Origin: Nakaseomyces glabratus
Taxonomy: Eukaryota; Ascomycota; Saccharomycetes; Saccharomycetales; Saccharomycetaceae
DNA length: 64,000 nt
Direction: 5' to 3'
Assembly: GCF_010111755.1 (NCBI RefSeq)
Contig: NC_088951.1
Span: 124,001-188,000, forward strand
The notes beneath the pieces are model-generated. The model was not told the DNA's origin, ran no database searches, and was given only the letters and a program-made list of their open reading frames with translations. Both the position numbers and the translations under genes were made by a program. This document shows, piece after piece, positions 49,813 through 60,850 of this stretch. Numbering within the stretch: position 1 is the first letter of the stretch; the number at the start of each line of letters is the position of its first letter.

Positions 49813-50562
49813 CTATATTTTTTCATACCCTAGTGACTCCTAAATAAAATTCTGTTTTGTTAGTATTCTGTCAATAAAAAACAAAGAGATAAGGATAAAA
49901 AGCGAAAGATAGAAAATCGATTTTATCTCCATAACACATACCAATAACTCTGCCATTGTTTCACCCTTTTTCAGTAACCCGCTCTCTTTAATAATTGCAA
50001 GGAGGTCGTTGATTAGCTTCTTTCTCGAGGCTAGATCTTTCTTTAGATTTTTTTCCAAGTTTTTCAATTCATTGATTTCTTTTTGGTTAGTTGGGTCCCA
50101 ATTTCTTTCTAGGTCATCTAATTTTGCATCTATATCTCTTTCACTCTCCCGTAAGGTCGCCAAGACATCTAAAAGTTTATCGTTCTCAGGCTCACTAAAC
50201 AAGGCATTCTTCTTCTCCAATAGCGTAGATTTCTCTTTTTCTAGAAGCCTGAGCTCCTCTCTAAGCTCAGAGATCAAGTCATATGTGACTTTATTGACAT
50301 CAACTCCCTTTGGAAGCTCCAGATCTTGCTCTTTGCAGCAGTATATGGTGACTTTTCCAAACGGCTTTGATACTATTCTCCCCTCGTCCACCAACGTATC
50401 CAGCGCCTTCAGAACCACGGGCTTGGAGAACTTGTAATCCTTCTGGAGATTGCTTACGATATCGTTGATGGCAAAGGGTTTGTACTGCTTCTCCAGGTAC
50501 GCCTGGATAACGCCGCACACATCCCCGTCTTGCTTGAGACATGCTTTCTTTTTAGGTGGCAT
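49813..50562 (-). CDS. HOP2: Meiotic recombination factor Hop2 (spliced)
   Basis: Join of 50562-49942 and 49839-49813 on the minus strand, 215 residues (S. cerevisiae Hop2 has 218). The first exon encodes a winged-helix DNA-binding N-terminus (about 15-70, GVIQAYLEKQYKPFAINDIV) and a long coiled coil (about 90-165) that pairs with Mnd1. Read through, the frame runs into a hydrophobic tail, but GTATGT at 49941-49936, TACTAAC at 49865-49859 and TTTAG ending at 49840 define an intron. Splicing gives the ending MAELL-ESLGYEKI, which fits the LG-containing C-terminus of the family. Hop2-Mnd1 helps Dmc1/Rad51 pair homologous chromosomes in meiosis. Its upkeep alongside AGA2 argues for retained mating and meiosis genes. 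Confidence 0.9.
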
Positions 50563-51974
50563 TTTTATGTCTCTTACGAAACTACGGCAACTTTGAGTGC
50601 ATAATACAGCAATACCGTATGGGAATGGCCCGCTAATTTAATTTACAACATGCTACTTGAAACTAATATTACCATAGTAAGGCGGCAGATTATAAGTCAT
50701 TGCATACGCATGATTCTTTGGGAAAGGGCTTGAGTCCCTGAAATACATGAAATACATGAAATACATAGAAACATAGGCCTTAATTAAAGCAGTTACCCAT
50801 CCTTGACATCATTGCAAGGCGTTATCGATCCTCGAGGCAATCGGGCCAACGCTAATGCCAGTCTATACACAGATCCTGTTGCAAGAGTTGTTCCGAACAA
50901 ACTCCATGGGCGATGGAGCGAACTTATTAACCCCACTGCCATAATCTTATTCCTCACAGAACTTTCCCAGTTTCCTGGCCAGAGAGAACACCCAGCACAC
51001 CATGAGTCTTCTAGAAGTTCCGTTGCCCCCCCTCATTCTGACAAAAATCCCAATCGAAGCTTTGCTTCCTAATCGTCTTGTCCCCCCCCACTTCAATTAC
51101 GTTGTGCTTACGTCTCTGTGCCCCACCTTTCTCATTCTATAAATCAAATAGGAACGATAATTCTGAGAACTGAGATCTGATTTTTTCTTTTTTCCGTGTT
51201 CTATGCTTCTGGACACAGAATATGTCGCAGTGCAAGGAACGTTCACCGAGGAATAACTACTTATTACTTTTTCTCGAAGGGAAGACAATGCAAGTTATAA
51301 TTAATTGAGCTCAGGATCCGTTGCATGACGTGGGTTGGACTCCCGTAATGAAGCTGTGGGAGGGTCAAAATATATAGTATAGATGTAATCGAGCTGTGAG
51401 GAAAGGAGGGGTGGACCAAAAAAGAAAGAAGTCTGCCCGAGTTCAAGGGTTTTTCCGGGTGATATGTGCTGTTTATCATTTGGGCAGTCAAGAAGCTGGG
51501 GTAAAAAAGGACGGGGGCAGGCCCCAATATTGCCAAACGTGAAGACTCAAATTGGGAAGGGACCCTTGTGGGCAATGGGGACTCAGACGGTGAAAAGGTG
51601 GAACAATCTCAAGAGAAGAAGAAAAAAAAACTTTCACACCGTGCTTTCAACAACGCTGGCGTTCATGTAAACTAGAAAACAAGAAAAAAAAAAAGAAATG
51701 TAAGTGAAAGTGAAAAAAAAAATGTCTTCTCTTGCTTTAATATAGTTGAATAGATTATATATAATGAATAGTAGTCGTGTTTTCATAATAACGGAGCTTT
51801 GTACTTATTAGTTGCCAGTAGAGGTAAGCATAGGAACTAAAAGAACTTCCATAACTAGAACAGCTTTTTATAGCATCTGAAAGATAAAAAAAGAGGACGT
51901 CAAATACAGCAATAGAACCATATTAGATACCAAATACTTTATAGATTTGCAAATCCAACGGGTCGAAATAAAAT
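50563..51974. promoter_or_regulatory. Divergent HOP2-MIG1 region
   Basis: 1.4 kb with no gene I can support. It includes three AAATACATG units at about 50741-50768, C-rich tracts near 51030 and 51085, and A-tracts within 300 bp of MIG1. The long MIG1 leader is typical of a regulated gene. No RNA gene is recognised. Confidence 0.4.
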
Positions 51975-53249
51975 ATGTCTGCATCAGCGAGTCCGGAACC
52001 TCATACACCTGAAAATAATCCCTCGAGCGTTACGAATGGTTCATCGACTCCGAACTCAGGTAAGTCCAAGGCTGGTAAGGGAGATGACGCACCAAGGCCG
52101 CATGTGTGCCCTATCTGTGGAAGAGCATTCCATAGGCTGGAACACCAAACTAGACATATGAGAACCCATACGGGTGAGAAGCCACATGCGTGTGACTTCC
52201 CGGGATGTGTCAAGAGATTTAGTAGAAGTGACGAACTCACAAGACATAGAAGAATACATACGAACCCTCTGCCTAAGGGTAAGAGAGGTAGGAAGAAGAA
52301 GCCTGAAACCATTTTGGCTGAACAAAGAGCACGTGAAGAGGCAGAGAGGAACAAGAATAACCCCAACTATAAACCACCCAGTAAGAGCAGTCTGAGGAGG
52401 AAGACGAAACGTAACACCACATTCGAGCTTGGTGAATCTACGCCAAGTTCAAGCCTCACGCCACCACAACAACCAAACCCCCAAGTCCAATTACCCAGCT
52501 CACCTATGGTTGGTGATGAAACAACAAACGCCCCACATTCCGATGGCATGACACCTATAGAACCTCAAAGATTCTTATCATCGCCACCGAACCACGTCAG
52601 GCCTGTCTTTGGCAGTGCCAACAACAGTAACAGCAGCAGCAGAATACGGCTTAACGCGTTGTCTTCATTACAGATGATGACGCCTCTATCTGGCAGAAAC
52701 AGTAGCTCCACTATGAATCTATCACAGCAAGCGTCAACCACGTTCTTGGATAATCCCGATGGCTCTAAGAATCAAAACATCATCCTACCAAGACCAAAAT
52801 CTTTGACAGATTTCGCATCCATGCATGCAAATGGCAGTTCTACCAACTTAACTACATTAATGCAGCAACCCAATATGGGCAACTTGATGAAACGTCCGAA
52901 CTCGGTATTGAGTCTGAATGAGTTGGTGACACAATCGGGTGCGGGCACACATGGTTATGACACAGGGAACAATTCATCTCTAGAGGAAGACGACCTCAAG
53001 GACCCTGAACTAGAGAACGACCAATTACGAAAGAAGTCGAAGACAGCTACACCTACAACTGGCTTGAGCAGATCCGCAAGTGGCCTGAACCTCTCTTTGA
53101 AGACGAAGTCACTAACAAACATGCAAGACATGAACAAAGTAAACGAGAAACTGCTACAATACCAGAAAAACGTGGTTTCCCCACAAATAGCTCCACAGGA
53201 CGGCCTCCCACCATTGAGAAGTTTGCACTTGCAATTTCCAACTGGTTGA
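51975..53249 (+). CDS. MIG1: Mig1-type C2H2 zinc-finger repressor
   Basis: 424 residues (S. cerevisiae Mig1 has 504). Two adjacent C2H2 fingers at about 43-95 ([23 protein letters not shown], then a TGEKPHAC linker and [23 protein letters not shown]) carry the RHE/RER-type recognition helices that bind GC boxes. A basic stretch (KGKRGRKKK) follows. The rest is Ser/Thr/Asn/Pro-rich with RxxS sites of the type used by Snf1 (for example [13 protein letters not shown]). Mig1 represses genes for other carbon sources when glucose is present. Position after HOP2 matches YGL035C, so this is Mig1 rather than Mig2/3. Confidence 0.93.
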   Translation: MSASASPEPHTPENNPSSVTNGSSTPNSGKSKAGKGDDAPRPHVCPICGRAFHRLEHQTRHMRTHTGEKPHACDFPGCVKRFSRSDELTRHRRIHTNPLPKGKRGRKKKPETILAEQRAREEAERNKNNPNYKPPSKSSLRRKTKRNTTFELGESTPSSSLTPPQQPNPQVQLPSSPMVGDETTNAPHSDGMTPIEPQRFLSSPPNHVRPVFGSANNSNSSSRIRLNALSSLQMMTPLSGRNSSSTMNLSQQASTTFLDNPDGSKNQNIILPRPKSLTDFASMHANGSSTNLTTLMQQPNMGNLMKRPNSVLSLNELVTQSGAGTHGYDTGNNSSLEEDDLKDPELENDQLRKKSKTATPTTGLSRSASGLNLSLKTKSLTNMQDMNKVNEKLLQYQKNVVSPQIAPQDGLPPLRSLHLQFPTG

Positions 53250-54417
53250 AAAAAAGAAGTCTACAGTTCCTCACTTCTATTTTTTTTCTAGAGTGTTGCT
53301 TTACCAGGTCCCATTTCAACAACGCACAGTACACATACGCACGCACGCACACTAATTATATAGCATTTTATAGACTTCTAAGTAAATAATTATTTTCGTG
53401 TTCTTAGTGCAAATCATTATTCCATTTATCCCTCCCACACACGGTATTTACATTATTCCTTCTTGGATACCTTTCGTAGACTTCACACTTTCCAAGGACT
53501 CGTAATACCACGTCACCCCCACGGCAATCCAGCAATATGTGGAACACCATAGAAAAACTACTGGTACCCACGGTTCCCCTCCCCGTGGGAACAGTCCGGA
53601 CGTAGACTCACAGGGCTGGGCCAAACCCTCTGTAGCCTCTTTTCGTCCGGTGGGCCTGAGGGGTCCCCCCCACCGGAGAACAGGCCCTTTGTCTAGCGGG
53701 CCATGGGGAAAAGGAGAATTAATTCCCTCTGGAGAGAGGGATTTTCCCTGCGTAAAAAGCAATTTCTGGTGGGGGGGGGGAGGGTTCAGTGTTGTTGAGC
53801 TGGTGCAGTGGATTGTGTCTGTGTTTGGTACCTTATTAATAGAAATCCATGGGATTAACATTGGAAAGAGTAAACGTTGGAGTTAATTATTGGTGCAATA
53901 CGGCATTGAGTCAAAGAGAGTAAGAAAAAAATTGTGAGAGGATGATCGTTCCTTTTAAGTGCATTATCAAAGGCGATCAAATTTAGAATAAAATGGTATA
54001 TAACTCGTGCTTCTTTTCTTGATTAATCACTATCTTGAAAATAAACCTTTAATATCTTTTGAATATCTGCTTTCTATATTCACCCAAAGAGAGATTAAAT
54101 AATATTAAAATTAAAAAAAAGATAACGTCAATACAATACCTGTGATGCAACTGTAACACACACAAAAAAAAAATACCACTCATTAAGAAAAAATAATAGC
54201 AATATTTAAAGATCACCCAAACCCAAGCAAAAAAATTATTATTAAAACCTATTTCAAGTATTCATAGGATATATCGAAACACCAAATTCCAATTATCAAT
54301 TTCACCCCCTACACTACTGAAAATTAGCGTATTATTTTTTTGACCTTAACCCCCCAAAAAAAATACCGCTATAACTTTGCATTTCTACACTCTTTTAAAC
54401 AAAACTATAACTAACAG
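53250..54417. other. MIG1 downstream interval with GC-rich hairpin block
   Basis: 1.17 kb without a supportable protein gene. Most is AT-rich, but 53555-53790 is GC-rich and packed with perfect hairpins: CCCACGG/CCGTGGG (53567-53573 with 53583-53589), TCCGGTGGG/CCCACCGGA (53646-53654 with 53669-53677), GGCCC/GGGCC (53683-53687 with 53698-53702) and TCCCTCT/AGAGGGA (53724-53730 with 53735-53741). This suggests a structured RNA. The rest is the A-rich promoter of the next gene. Confidence 0.5.
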
Positions 54418-54774
54418 ATGTCTTCACTAGATGAGCAGGAACTCATATTCGAGGATGATATCGCCCAGGAGGTCGAATTCGATATGACTGAGATAGAGGT
54501 GAATCGCTTGATACGTTCACCACTGCTTATGCCACAAGATCGAGATCACATGACTCCACAAAGTGATGCCGCCTACTATGGCACCTCTATTGCTAATGAA
54601 TTGATGAACACCGAGGGCGAATGGCCCTCGTATGATGACTACAACCGTCAGGAACGGTCACAACAGAGCTACGATATCCCTAGAGGGTTTTCCGGGTGCA
54701 TGCAACCATTGTCTAGTATTGTTGAGCATATGGCCGAGACTAACTACAAACTCTGGCTACACTCAAAAAACTAA
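54418..54774 (+). CDS. Unrecognised 118-residue acidic protein
   Basis: I do not recognise this protein. It is acidic in the first 40 residues (LDEQELIFEDDIAQEVEFDMTE), Gln/Tyr/Ser-rich in the middle and mildly basic at the end. There is no signal peptide, membrane span or known domain. Support for a real gene comes from its isolation (no longer frame on either strand), a long A-rich leader of the kind seen in regulated yeast genes, a clean ATG and A/T-rich downstream tracts. It lies between MIG1 and SEC9, where S. cerevisiae has no counterpart I can name. It could be a fast-evolving regulatory protein. Confidence 0.5.
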   Translation: MSSLDEQELIFEDDIAQEVEFDMTEIEVNRLIRSPLLMPQDRDHMTPQSDAAYYGTSIANELMNTEGEWPSYDDYNRQERSQQSYDIPRGFSGCMQPLSSIVEHMAETNYKLWLHSKN

Positions 54775-55483
54775 CCAATGAGAATACCAACACCCATCAT
54801 TGCCTCAAAAAAAAAATATCACACTCAACAAACAAATAAAAGCTACGATAAAAAAATAATTACTGAACATTTCTGAAACAATTTTACTACTAGAGAATTC
54901 CTTTTTCAAATGAATTATTCTATTGCTAATGATAAATCCTACCAAAAAAAAAAAATAAAAGATTATTATCTTTATTGCTATCTCTACTTTATAGGATAAC
55001 TATTACAAACGTATACGACTTTTTTTTATACAATTTACTGCACCCCCATTCCGTTAACGGTTTGGTATATATTCACATATTCAATTTTATAAAAGAATTA
55101 CTGCATTTTTTTCCTCAAGATCGTGTATCCCGAATTCTCTCCGTCGAACTCCTCAAAGTTTGCTCCAGTAACTCCTATCTCCATGAAGTCGGATTTCAAG
55201 ACATGAACTAAAATCAAAAAATTAATAAGAAAAAGCAACCTGAGCGAGCTCCTTAACAATATCCATTTTGACTCATTTGTCTTGCACTTCACATGTCTAC
55301 TTTTTAGGATTGCGGATTATCTATCACATGCTAATTGATTGTAAGCCATTTATACTGAAGATTATTGTGCGATGAACCCCACTATCATTTAGTGCATAAA
55401 TATTTATAAAAACTATGTATCATTTGCTATTACTACTATTATTAGTACTAAGGTAAGACAGGTATAGATAACATTAAGCCAAT
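54775..55483. other. Convergent region between the orphan gene and SEC9
   Basis: 709 bp, very AT-rich, with poly-A and poly-T tracts. The 78-codon frame at 54975-55211 has no homology I recognise and a start that is not ATG or is weakly placed, so it is not called. Confidence 0.4.
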
Positions 55484-57568
55484 TTATCTGATATCAGCCA
55501 GTCTGGTTGTATTCATGTGAATCTTGATATCCATTTCATCAGTGTTCTCCTCAATGTCACGGATACGTCTTTGTTGGGAATCTAACTCTTCACCAGTCGC
55601 AAGGGCCAGCTTCTTTAGTCTACCACTGATCTGTTGGATCTTATCTAGATTTCTATCAATCTCAACTTCCATCTCATCATCCTCTTCGTCGTTTTCAAAT
55701 TGATACTTCTTAGCTGCCGCAAGTACTTTTTCTCTTTGATATTTCTCTCTCACAGCACTAGTCTCATTACCGCCACCTAGGGCTCCCTCAATTCTTTGAG
55801 TAGATTGGTGTAATTCTTGTGACATGTGCTCTGCTCTCATCTTGTCTTCCATCTTACGACCCTTAATCATGTCTTCACGCTCACGTCTTCTTCTCTTAGA
55901 GTTAAATGGGTTAGAGACATGAACAGCCAAAATATTTCTGTTCAGCTTCTTCAATTCAGCTACCTTTTCATCGGCAGCTGTATTCTGTATCTTGATCAAA
56001 TCAAGATTTCTCTCAACATTATTCAGTTTTTCACTTTGGTGGCCAAGCATACCTAGTGTATTCATACCAGCCATTTCAGCTTCTTGTGCCATTTTCAGAG
56101 TATTTCTAGTGGAAGCAACAGAGCTCTGCTTCGTAAATCTAATTTGCTCTTTGATTTCATCAACAGCCTGATCTTCTTCTTCTTTTTGACGCTCTTCTTC
56201 TTCTCTTTGTATCTCATCAAAAGTCTTATAGCCTCTGTTCATATCATCTTGGGTACCATAACCGTATTCCTCTTCTTCTCTTTGCCATTGCGGTTGCTGT
56301 TGTTGTTCATACATGTTACCGTATCCAGTGGCATTAAGATCTTCCCCACGGTCATTTATAGTGGCATTCAAATCTAGTTCGTCCAGCGCAGCAGAGTTTT
56401 CTGCATATTTAGATTCTCTACCCATGTATTTGTCCTCAAAGACAAACTCATTAGCATCTTCGGGAGCATCGTTTAAGTCCAATTCATCCTGATTTTGTTG
56501 GTTCTCTTCCTCCGCTAGTGCAACATTGTTCGAATCAGGTGTGATATATCCAGCCTGAGGCGGTACGCTATTGCTAGCATTCCTTCTTAAATATGGATTA
56601 GTACCAGATCTTGAGATATTTCCTGATCGTGTACCGTTTAGGTATGAGTCACCACTAATCGCAGCATATGGATTTGAACCCGCCGGTCTGTCATTGACAC
56701 CAGGTGTCGATCCATAAGAGGCGTTCCCGTAGGGGTTTGATGCAGATGTATTTGTTCTACTTATCGGCTTGGATACTGGTGCTGATGTTGTCGCACTGCT
56801 GCCATACCCAGAACCATATGAGGCGCCACCATATGGATTGGAGCCACTAACTACGCTACCCATTGCTCCAACTGCACCACCTGCAGCACCACCTGCTAAA
56901 GCACCAACACCGGCACCTGCATATGGATTTGACCTATTCTGATTATTATATCCGTATGCTGGATCTTCACGGGCAGAATCTCTTCTGTCAAGAACTGGGG
57001 TTGCTCTATTAACTGGCTTCATAGGTTGGCCAGGAGTTCCGTTGTAAGCATTCAAGTCCTCTGATCTATCACGTCTTCCGTACTCATTACCATAACTGGG
57101 TCCATTTTCGTAATTATTGAATTCATTATATACGCCGCTGCTCGAAAATGCTTTCTCACCAGCTGCTCCAGCGCCATAAGGGTCAGGGTTATACCTATAG
57201 GATTTTTCTGTTCTGGCATATGGATCCTGTACTGCTGCTGGTTCATCCTCTTGTTGGTGTTTCTTCTTCTTCTTCTTCTTATCCTTTTTGGTCTCTTTCT
57301 CGTCCAGCTCAGATTTGTTCAAGTCATCCTCTTCGCCTTCCTTTTTCTCTAGCTCTTCAGGTGGTCTAGCAAAGTCCTCATAGCCAGGTGGCGCGTAGAT
57401 CTTGCTGGTAGCCCTATCCTTAGCAAACTGACCATACGCAGCAAATTTACTCTGAGGTTTCTTGGTGGTACTTTTAGTGGCAATACCGATATCCATCAAA
57501 TTCTCACGGTTCTGCTCTACCGTGTCCTCCTTCGGAGGCTTGATCTTAAAAAACTTCTTGATACCCAT
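55484..57568 (-). CDS. SEC9: SNAP-25-type plasma-membrane t-SNARE
   Basis: 694 residues (S. cerevisiae Sec9 has 651). The N-terminal half is a long, low-complexity regulatory region with GSNPYG-type repeats and acidic stretches, as in Sec9. The C-terminal part has two SNARE coiled coils: Qb at about 455-530 ([21 protein letters not shown]...) and Qc at about 630-692 ([26 protein letters not shown]), with the central Gln layers and an NPF-containing linker ([17 protein letters not shown]). With Sso1/2 and Snc1/2 it drives fusion of secretory vesicles at the plasma membrane. The lack of a membrane anchor or Cys cluster in the linker is normal for Sec9. It is not next to MIG1 in S. cerevisiae (YGR009C). 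Confidence 0.94.
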
Positions 57569-57889
57569 ATCACAATAGAAACAAGCTCGACTCTTATTAT
57601 GCCCGTGTTAGTCTAAACTCTAAAATATATCCTTATAGAAATGGAGGGTATCCTGATGTAAGTCCTCTGCATGTACTTTGACGTACTGATCTACTGTTAA
57701 CTTTAATTGCAAGTTACTAGCTTGGTTCGTGTAATGTTATAATATTGAGCAAGTATACGGTATTCAGTAAGCATTAGAAGATGTATATAAGATTATCTTT
57801 GATATTTGTATCCAAGCACTTTGAAAGCGGCATGGTGTGCTTTCCAAGTTTCTATTGTGCAATATGAAGTCAAAGCATTGTTAGTGATC
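57569..57889. other. Region upstream of SEC9
   Basis: 321 bp of AT-rich DNA carrying the SEC9 promoter and the 3' end of the next minus-strand gene. Nothing else is seen. Confidence 0.4.
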
Positions 57890-59815
57890 TTATTTTTGCC
57901 CTGTTGTTGGTGCATTTGTCCATTTTACACTTGATTCCATTATCGGTGTCAGTTTGTTCATTTGAACCGATTCCTGTACTTTGTTCTGATCTATAGGCAA
58001 GAATGGGTTCACTTGGCTGTTCGCTTTTACTGCAGACTCTGCTGGCATGAAGGTAGGTGCGGCGTAGGCGTTAAATTTCGCCGGCATGATGGTTTTATTC
58101 TCTTCTTCTCTACTGAAGCCAAATTTCATATCCTCAGGCAGTAAATCAAGGTATTCTGCCAATATAGTTTTCTTGTGGTCAACATCCGGCTGTTTTGTGT
58201 TGATTATTTTGGTATATATCAAAGAATAGTCCGATGAACCATCGTTCCATAAGTGAACATAGGTCTTGATGGTGGACCTACAAAGTTCGTTCTGCTTACA
58301 CCATATTTTGAATTTGGTGTGTTTTGATTGGAAGAATAGATAATTTAGTAATTTGATAGATATCCTCTGAAACCCTGTATCATCGATAGACACTCGGGAT
58401 ACTATTTTTAACAAGTGGTACAGTGCTACACTCTCATTGACAAGAAGTATATTTGTGACCTGTTCCTTTATATTATTGGTAAGGATCTCGGCATACATAT
58501 TCCAAGTTTCATTACTAATTACCATTGCTTCCGATAGGGATTGCATCTGTTCTGCCAACAACAAGCTGGAAAATATTGGAATAAAAGTCAAAAGGTGAAC
58601 ATTTTTAATAAGTTGGAATTTGGAGTGTTTCAAATTGATTTCCTCCTTCCCTTCAATTTCAAATGGATTGATACTGGCTGATCGATATTGGTTTAATATC
58701 TTACTACTGATCTCTATACACAACATTAAGGAGTCCAAAATCGTAACAATCATGTCACTATAGCTTGCCTTAATCAAAGAGTCATCCTTACCATATATGA
58801 ACAACGATTTAAAAATAGGTGGTAAAGGAAATATCATAGTCTTGTCAAACCAAGGTGGCAATTGAAATTCAAAAGAAGTAATATTCTTGAAGGCTTCCTT
58901 AACAGCAGCACCAGTACTTATATCGTAGCTCTCACTCGTCTTTTGTAAAACTTTACAACCATTAATAAATCCAAGCAAGAATTTCGACAAACAATACTGC
59001 ACATAGGAGAGTAAAGCTAACAAAGTCTGCGTAGTACCCAATTCATCCAATTCGTAATGCAACTCAGAGATATCAGTATGTGATTCAGACAAAAACACAA
59101 AGCTGCTCCCCAGCAGTGTTACTAACCGAGGGAACTGCAGTAAATTTATGTCAGGTTGATCGATTATCTCCATTAGTGTCATTAGCGACAGCCGTACATT
59201 TGGCAGAGGTTGCGTCATCTCGCAGACACTGTTCTTCACAATAAGCTCTTTGTAGCACCTTTGATAGACTGCATCAGATATAATCTTCGGAAACTGCAGC
59301 ACTCTACTCATAACTGAGTACTGCTGATACTTGTCTATAGAGTCAAGCAGATCGTTTGTGTCACCATTATGCATGGATCTACAGATCAAGAGATCAGTGG
59401 CTAAGTTGCCAGTATTACAGTTATAATCCTTGGAACTGATCAAGCTCAGTAACTCCCTGATCGGATAATGGAAGTCTTGAAAGTTTGTAGTCTTACTGCT
59501 GCGATGAATTAATAATACTTCGAATATCCCAACGTCATTGTCGATTCTAGTTTCTGGTGAATCGTTGGCATCCCTACATGATGCCTCTAGTGTCTCCGAT
59601 GTCTCTATGGCTATGTCATCAGGGGACACTACCAGTAATACATAGCAGAGTAGTATATATTGCAAGCTGGACTCACTTCTCACTGTGACGTCCTTGAGCC
59701 CGCTATGACGCAGGACATCCAGATCAATACTGCGTAGCGCTTCCAGCACTGTAGTGGCCAGATTGACATCCCAGGACTCAGACAGCTTACGGATGCCATT
59801 CTCAATCCCCTCCAT
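57890..59815 (-). CDS. Unassigned 641-residue helical protein
   Basis: The true start is the ATG at 59815-59813 (MEGIENGIRKLSES); the codon two positions earlier in frame is GTG. The protein is 641 residues, largely helical, Leu/Ser-rich, without signal peptide or membrane spans. The last 60 residues are Pro/Asn/Gln-rich with PTFMPAES and NPFLP segments. Two identities are possible. By place between MIG1 and PNC1, and by strand, it fits YGL036W, but that protein is longer (about 909). By length and overall texture it recalls the Ybp1/Ybp2 family (641 and 674 residues), which bind Yap1 or act at kinetochores. I cannot decide from sequence alone. Confidence 0.75.
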   Translation of the reverse strand: MEGIENGIRKLSESWDVNLATTVLEALRSIDLDVLRHSGLKDVTVRSESSLQYILLCYVLLVVSPDDIAIETSETLEASCRDANDSPETRIDNDVGIFEVLLIHRSSKTTNFQDFHYPIRELLSLISSKDYNCNTGNLATDLLICRSMHNGDTNDLLDSIDKYQQYSVMSRVLQFPKIISDAVYQRCYKELIVKNSVCEMTQPLPNVRLSLMTLMEIIDQPDINLLQFPRLVTLLGSSFVFLSESHTDISELHYELDELGTTQTLLALLSYVQYCLSKFLLGFINGCKVLQKTSESYDISTGAAVKEAFKNITSFEFQLPPWFDKTMIFPLPPIFKSLFIYGKDDSLIKASYSDMIVTILDSLMLCIEISSKILNQYRSASINPFEIEGKEEINLKHSKFQLIKNVHLLTFIPIFSSLLLAEQMQSLSEAMVISNETWNMYAEILTNNIKEQVTNILLVNESVALYHLLKIVSRVSIDDTGFQRISIKLLNYLFFQSKHTKFKIWCKQNELCRSTIKTYVHLWNDGSSDYSLIYTKIINTKQPDVDHKKTILAEYLDLLPEDMKFGFSREEENKTIMPAKFNAYAAPTFMPAESAVKANSQVNPFLPIDQNKVQESVQMNKLTPIMESSVKWTNAPTTGQK

Positions 59816-60214
59816 TGTCACCAGGCTTCCAAACTCAACTGCCCACTCCGCAATTTATCACTGACCCAGGGATGAGTGATTTTAAAAATTGTTAATTAGT
59901 ATCTTAGTCACTATCAAACTCGTGGAGGGACGAACTCTTGTCAAAGATATTCCAGTGACGTAGACTGCTGTGTGAAAGTTAGCAGTGTTCTTCTATCCCC
60001 TTGCACTCCTTGGTAAATAAGGTCCAGTTTAATCACTTAAAGCGGAAACCATAAGACTAGTAAGCCATCGAATCATAGGGATTCTTATATAAAAACTTGG
60101 GTTTTTTGTAGAGACTTTGAAACAGTAGGAATCCATGTCTTTGGTTTGTTTCAAACTTGCACCACTTGTGTAACCAATATCTCATCAAACCAGATTGAAA
60201 CAAACAGTGAAACA
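59816..60214 (+). promoter_or_regulatory. Divergent promoter with STRE and TATA before PNC1
   Basis: 399 bp. A CCCCT stress element core lies at 59997-60001 and TATATAA at 60086-60092, 123 bp before the PNC1 ATG. S. cerevisiae PNC1 is stress-induced through Msn2/4, so this layout suits it. Confidence 0.5.
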
Positions 60215-60850
60215 ATGAAGACGCTACTAGTTATCGATGTGCAGAACGACTTCATCACGCCGGACCACTCCATGTACGTGCCCCAAGGCGAAGAAGTTGT
60301 TTCCCCCATTGTCGAGCTCATGAAGGACCCCCAATGGCACCGTGTGGTGGTCTCCAGGGACTGGCACCCGCAGAACCACATCTCCTTCGCGAAGAACCAT
60401 GGTGTCGAGGACTACACCGAGACCACGTACAAGTCCCCACGCCCAGGCGACGACTCGACACAGCCGGCAACTCTATGGCCAGTGCACTGTGTCCAGAACA
60501 CCAGAGGTGCCCAACTGGCACCTGACATCCTCGAGCTGGTCAACTCGAAGCACATCAAGATCGTCGACAAAGGGTACTTGTCCAATTGCGAGTACTACAG
60601 TGCGTTCAACGACACCTGGGAGTGGCACAAGACTGAGCTCGACGAGTACTTGAAGAAACACCACACCACAGAGGTCTACGTCGTGGGTCTCGCCCTCGAC
60701 TTTTGCGTCAAGAACACAGCCATCAGCGCGGCAAAGCTGGGCTACGACACCACCATCCTGAAGGACTACACTAAGCCCATCTACACAGACGAGGACCACC
60801 AGCAACAGCTCGAGAAAGACCTCAAGGAACACAACGTCAAGGTCAAATAG
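60215..60850 (+). CDS. PNC1: Nicotinamidase
   Basis: 211 residues from the ATG at 60215 (S. cerevisiae Pnc1 has 216); a longer frame starts at a TTG and is rejected. Pnc1 deaminates nicotinamide to nicotinate, which feeds NAD salvage and relieves sirtuin inhibition. The isochorismatase-fold active site is intact: Asp8 in LLVIDVQNDF, the metal-binding DWH (49-51), the His in WPVHCVQ, and the catalytic Cys in GLALDFCVKNTA. The gene is GC-rich with C-ending codons, unlike its neighbours. It lies upstream of OCH1 as YGL037C does. Because this species is a nicotinic-acid auxotroph that depends on salvage, and silences subtelomeric EPA genes through Sir2, the gene is relevant to adhesin control. 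Confidence 0.95.
   Translation: MKTLLVIDVQNDFITPDHSMYVPQGEEVVSPIVELMKDPQWHRVVVSRDWHPQNHISFAKNHGVEDYTETTYKSPRPGDDSTQPATLWPVHCVQNTRGAQLAPDILELVNSKHIKIVDKGYLSNCEYYSAFNDTWEWHKTELDEYLKKHHTTEVYVVGLALDFCVKNTAISAAKLGYDTTILKDYTKPIYTDEDHQQQLEKDLKEHNVKVK

Noticed and set aside
50989..51004. CACCCAGCAC word, considered as a telomerase RNA template
   Set aside because: It does not continue as the 16-base C. glabrata telomere repeat would require.
60146..60214. N-terminal extension of PNC1
   Set aside because: It begins at TTG; Asp8 of the active site is in the right place only when translation starts at 60215.
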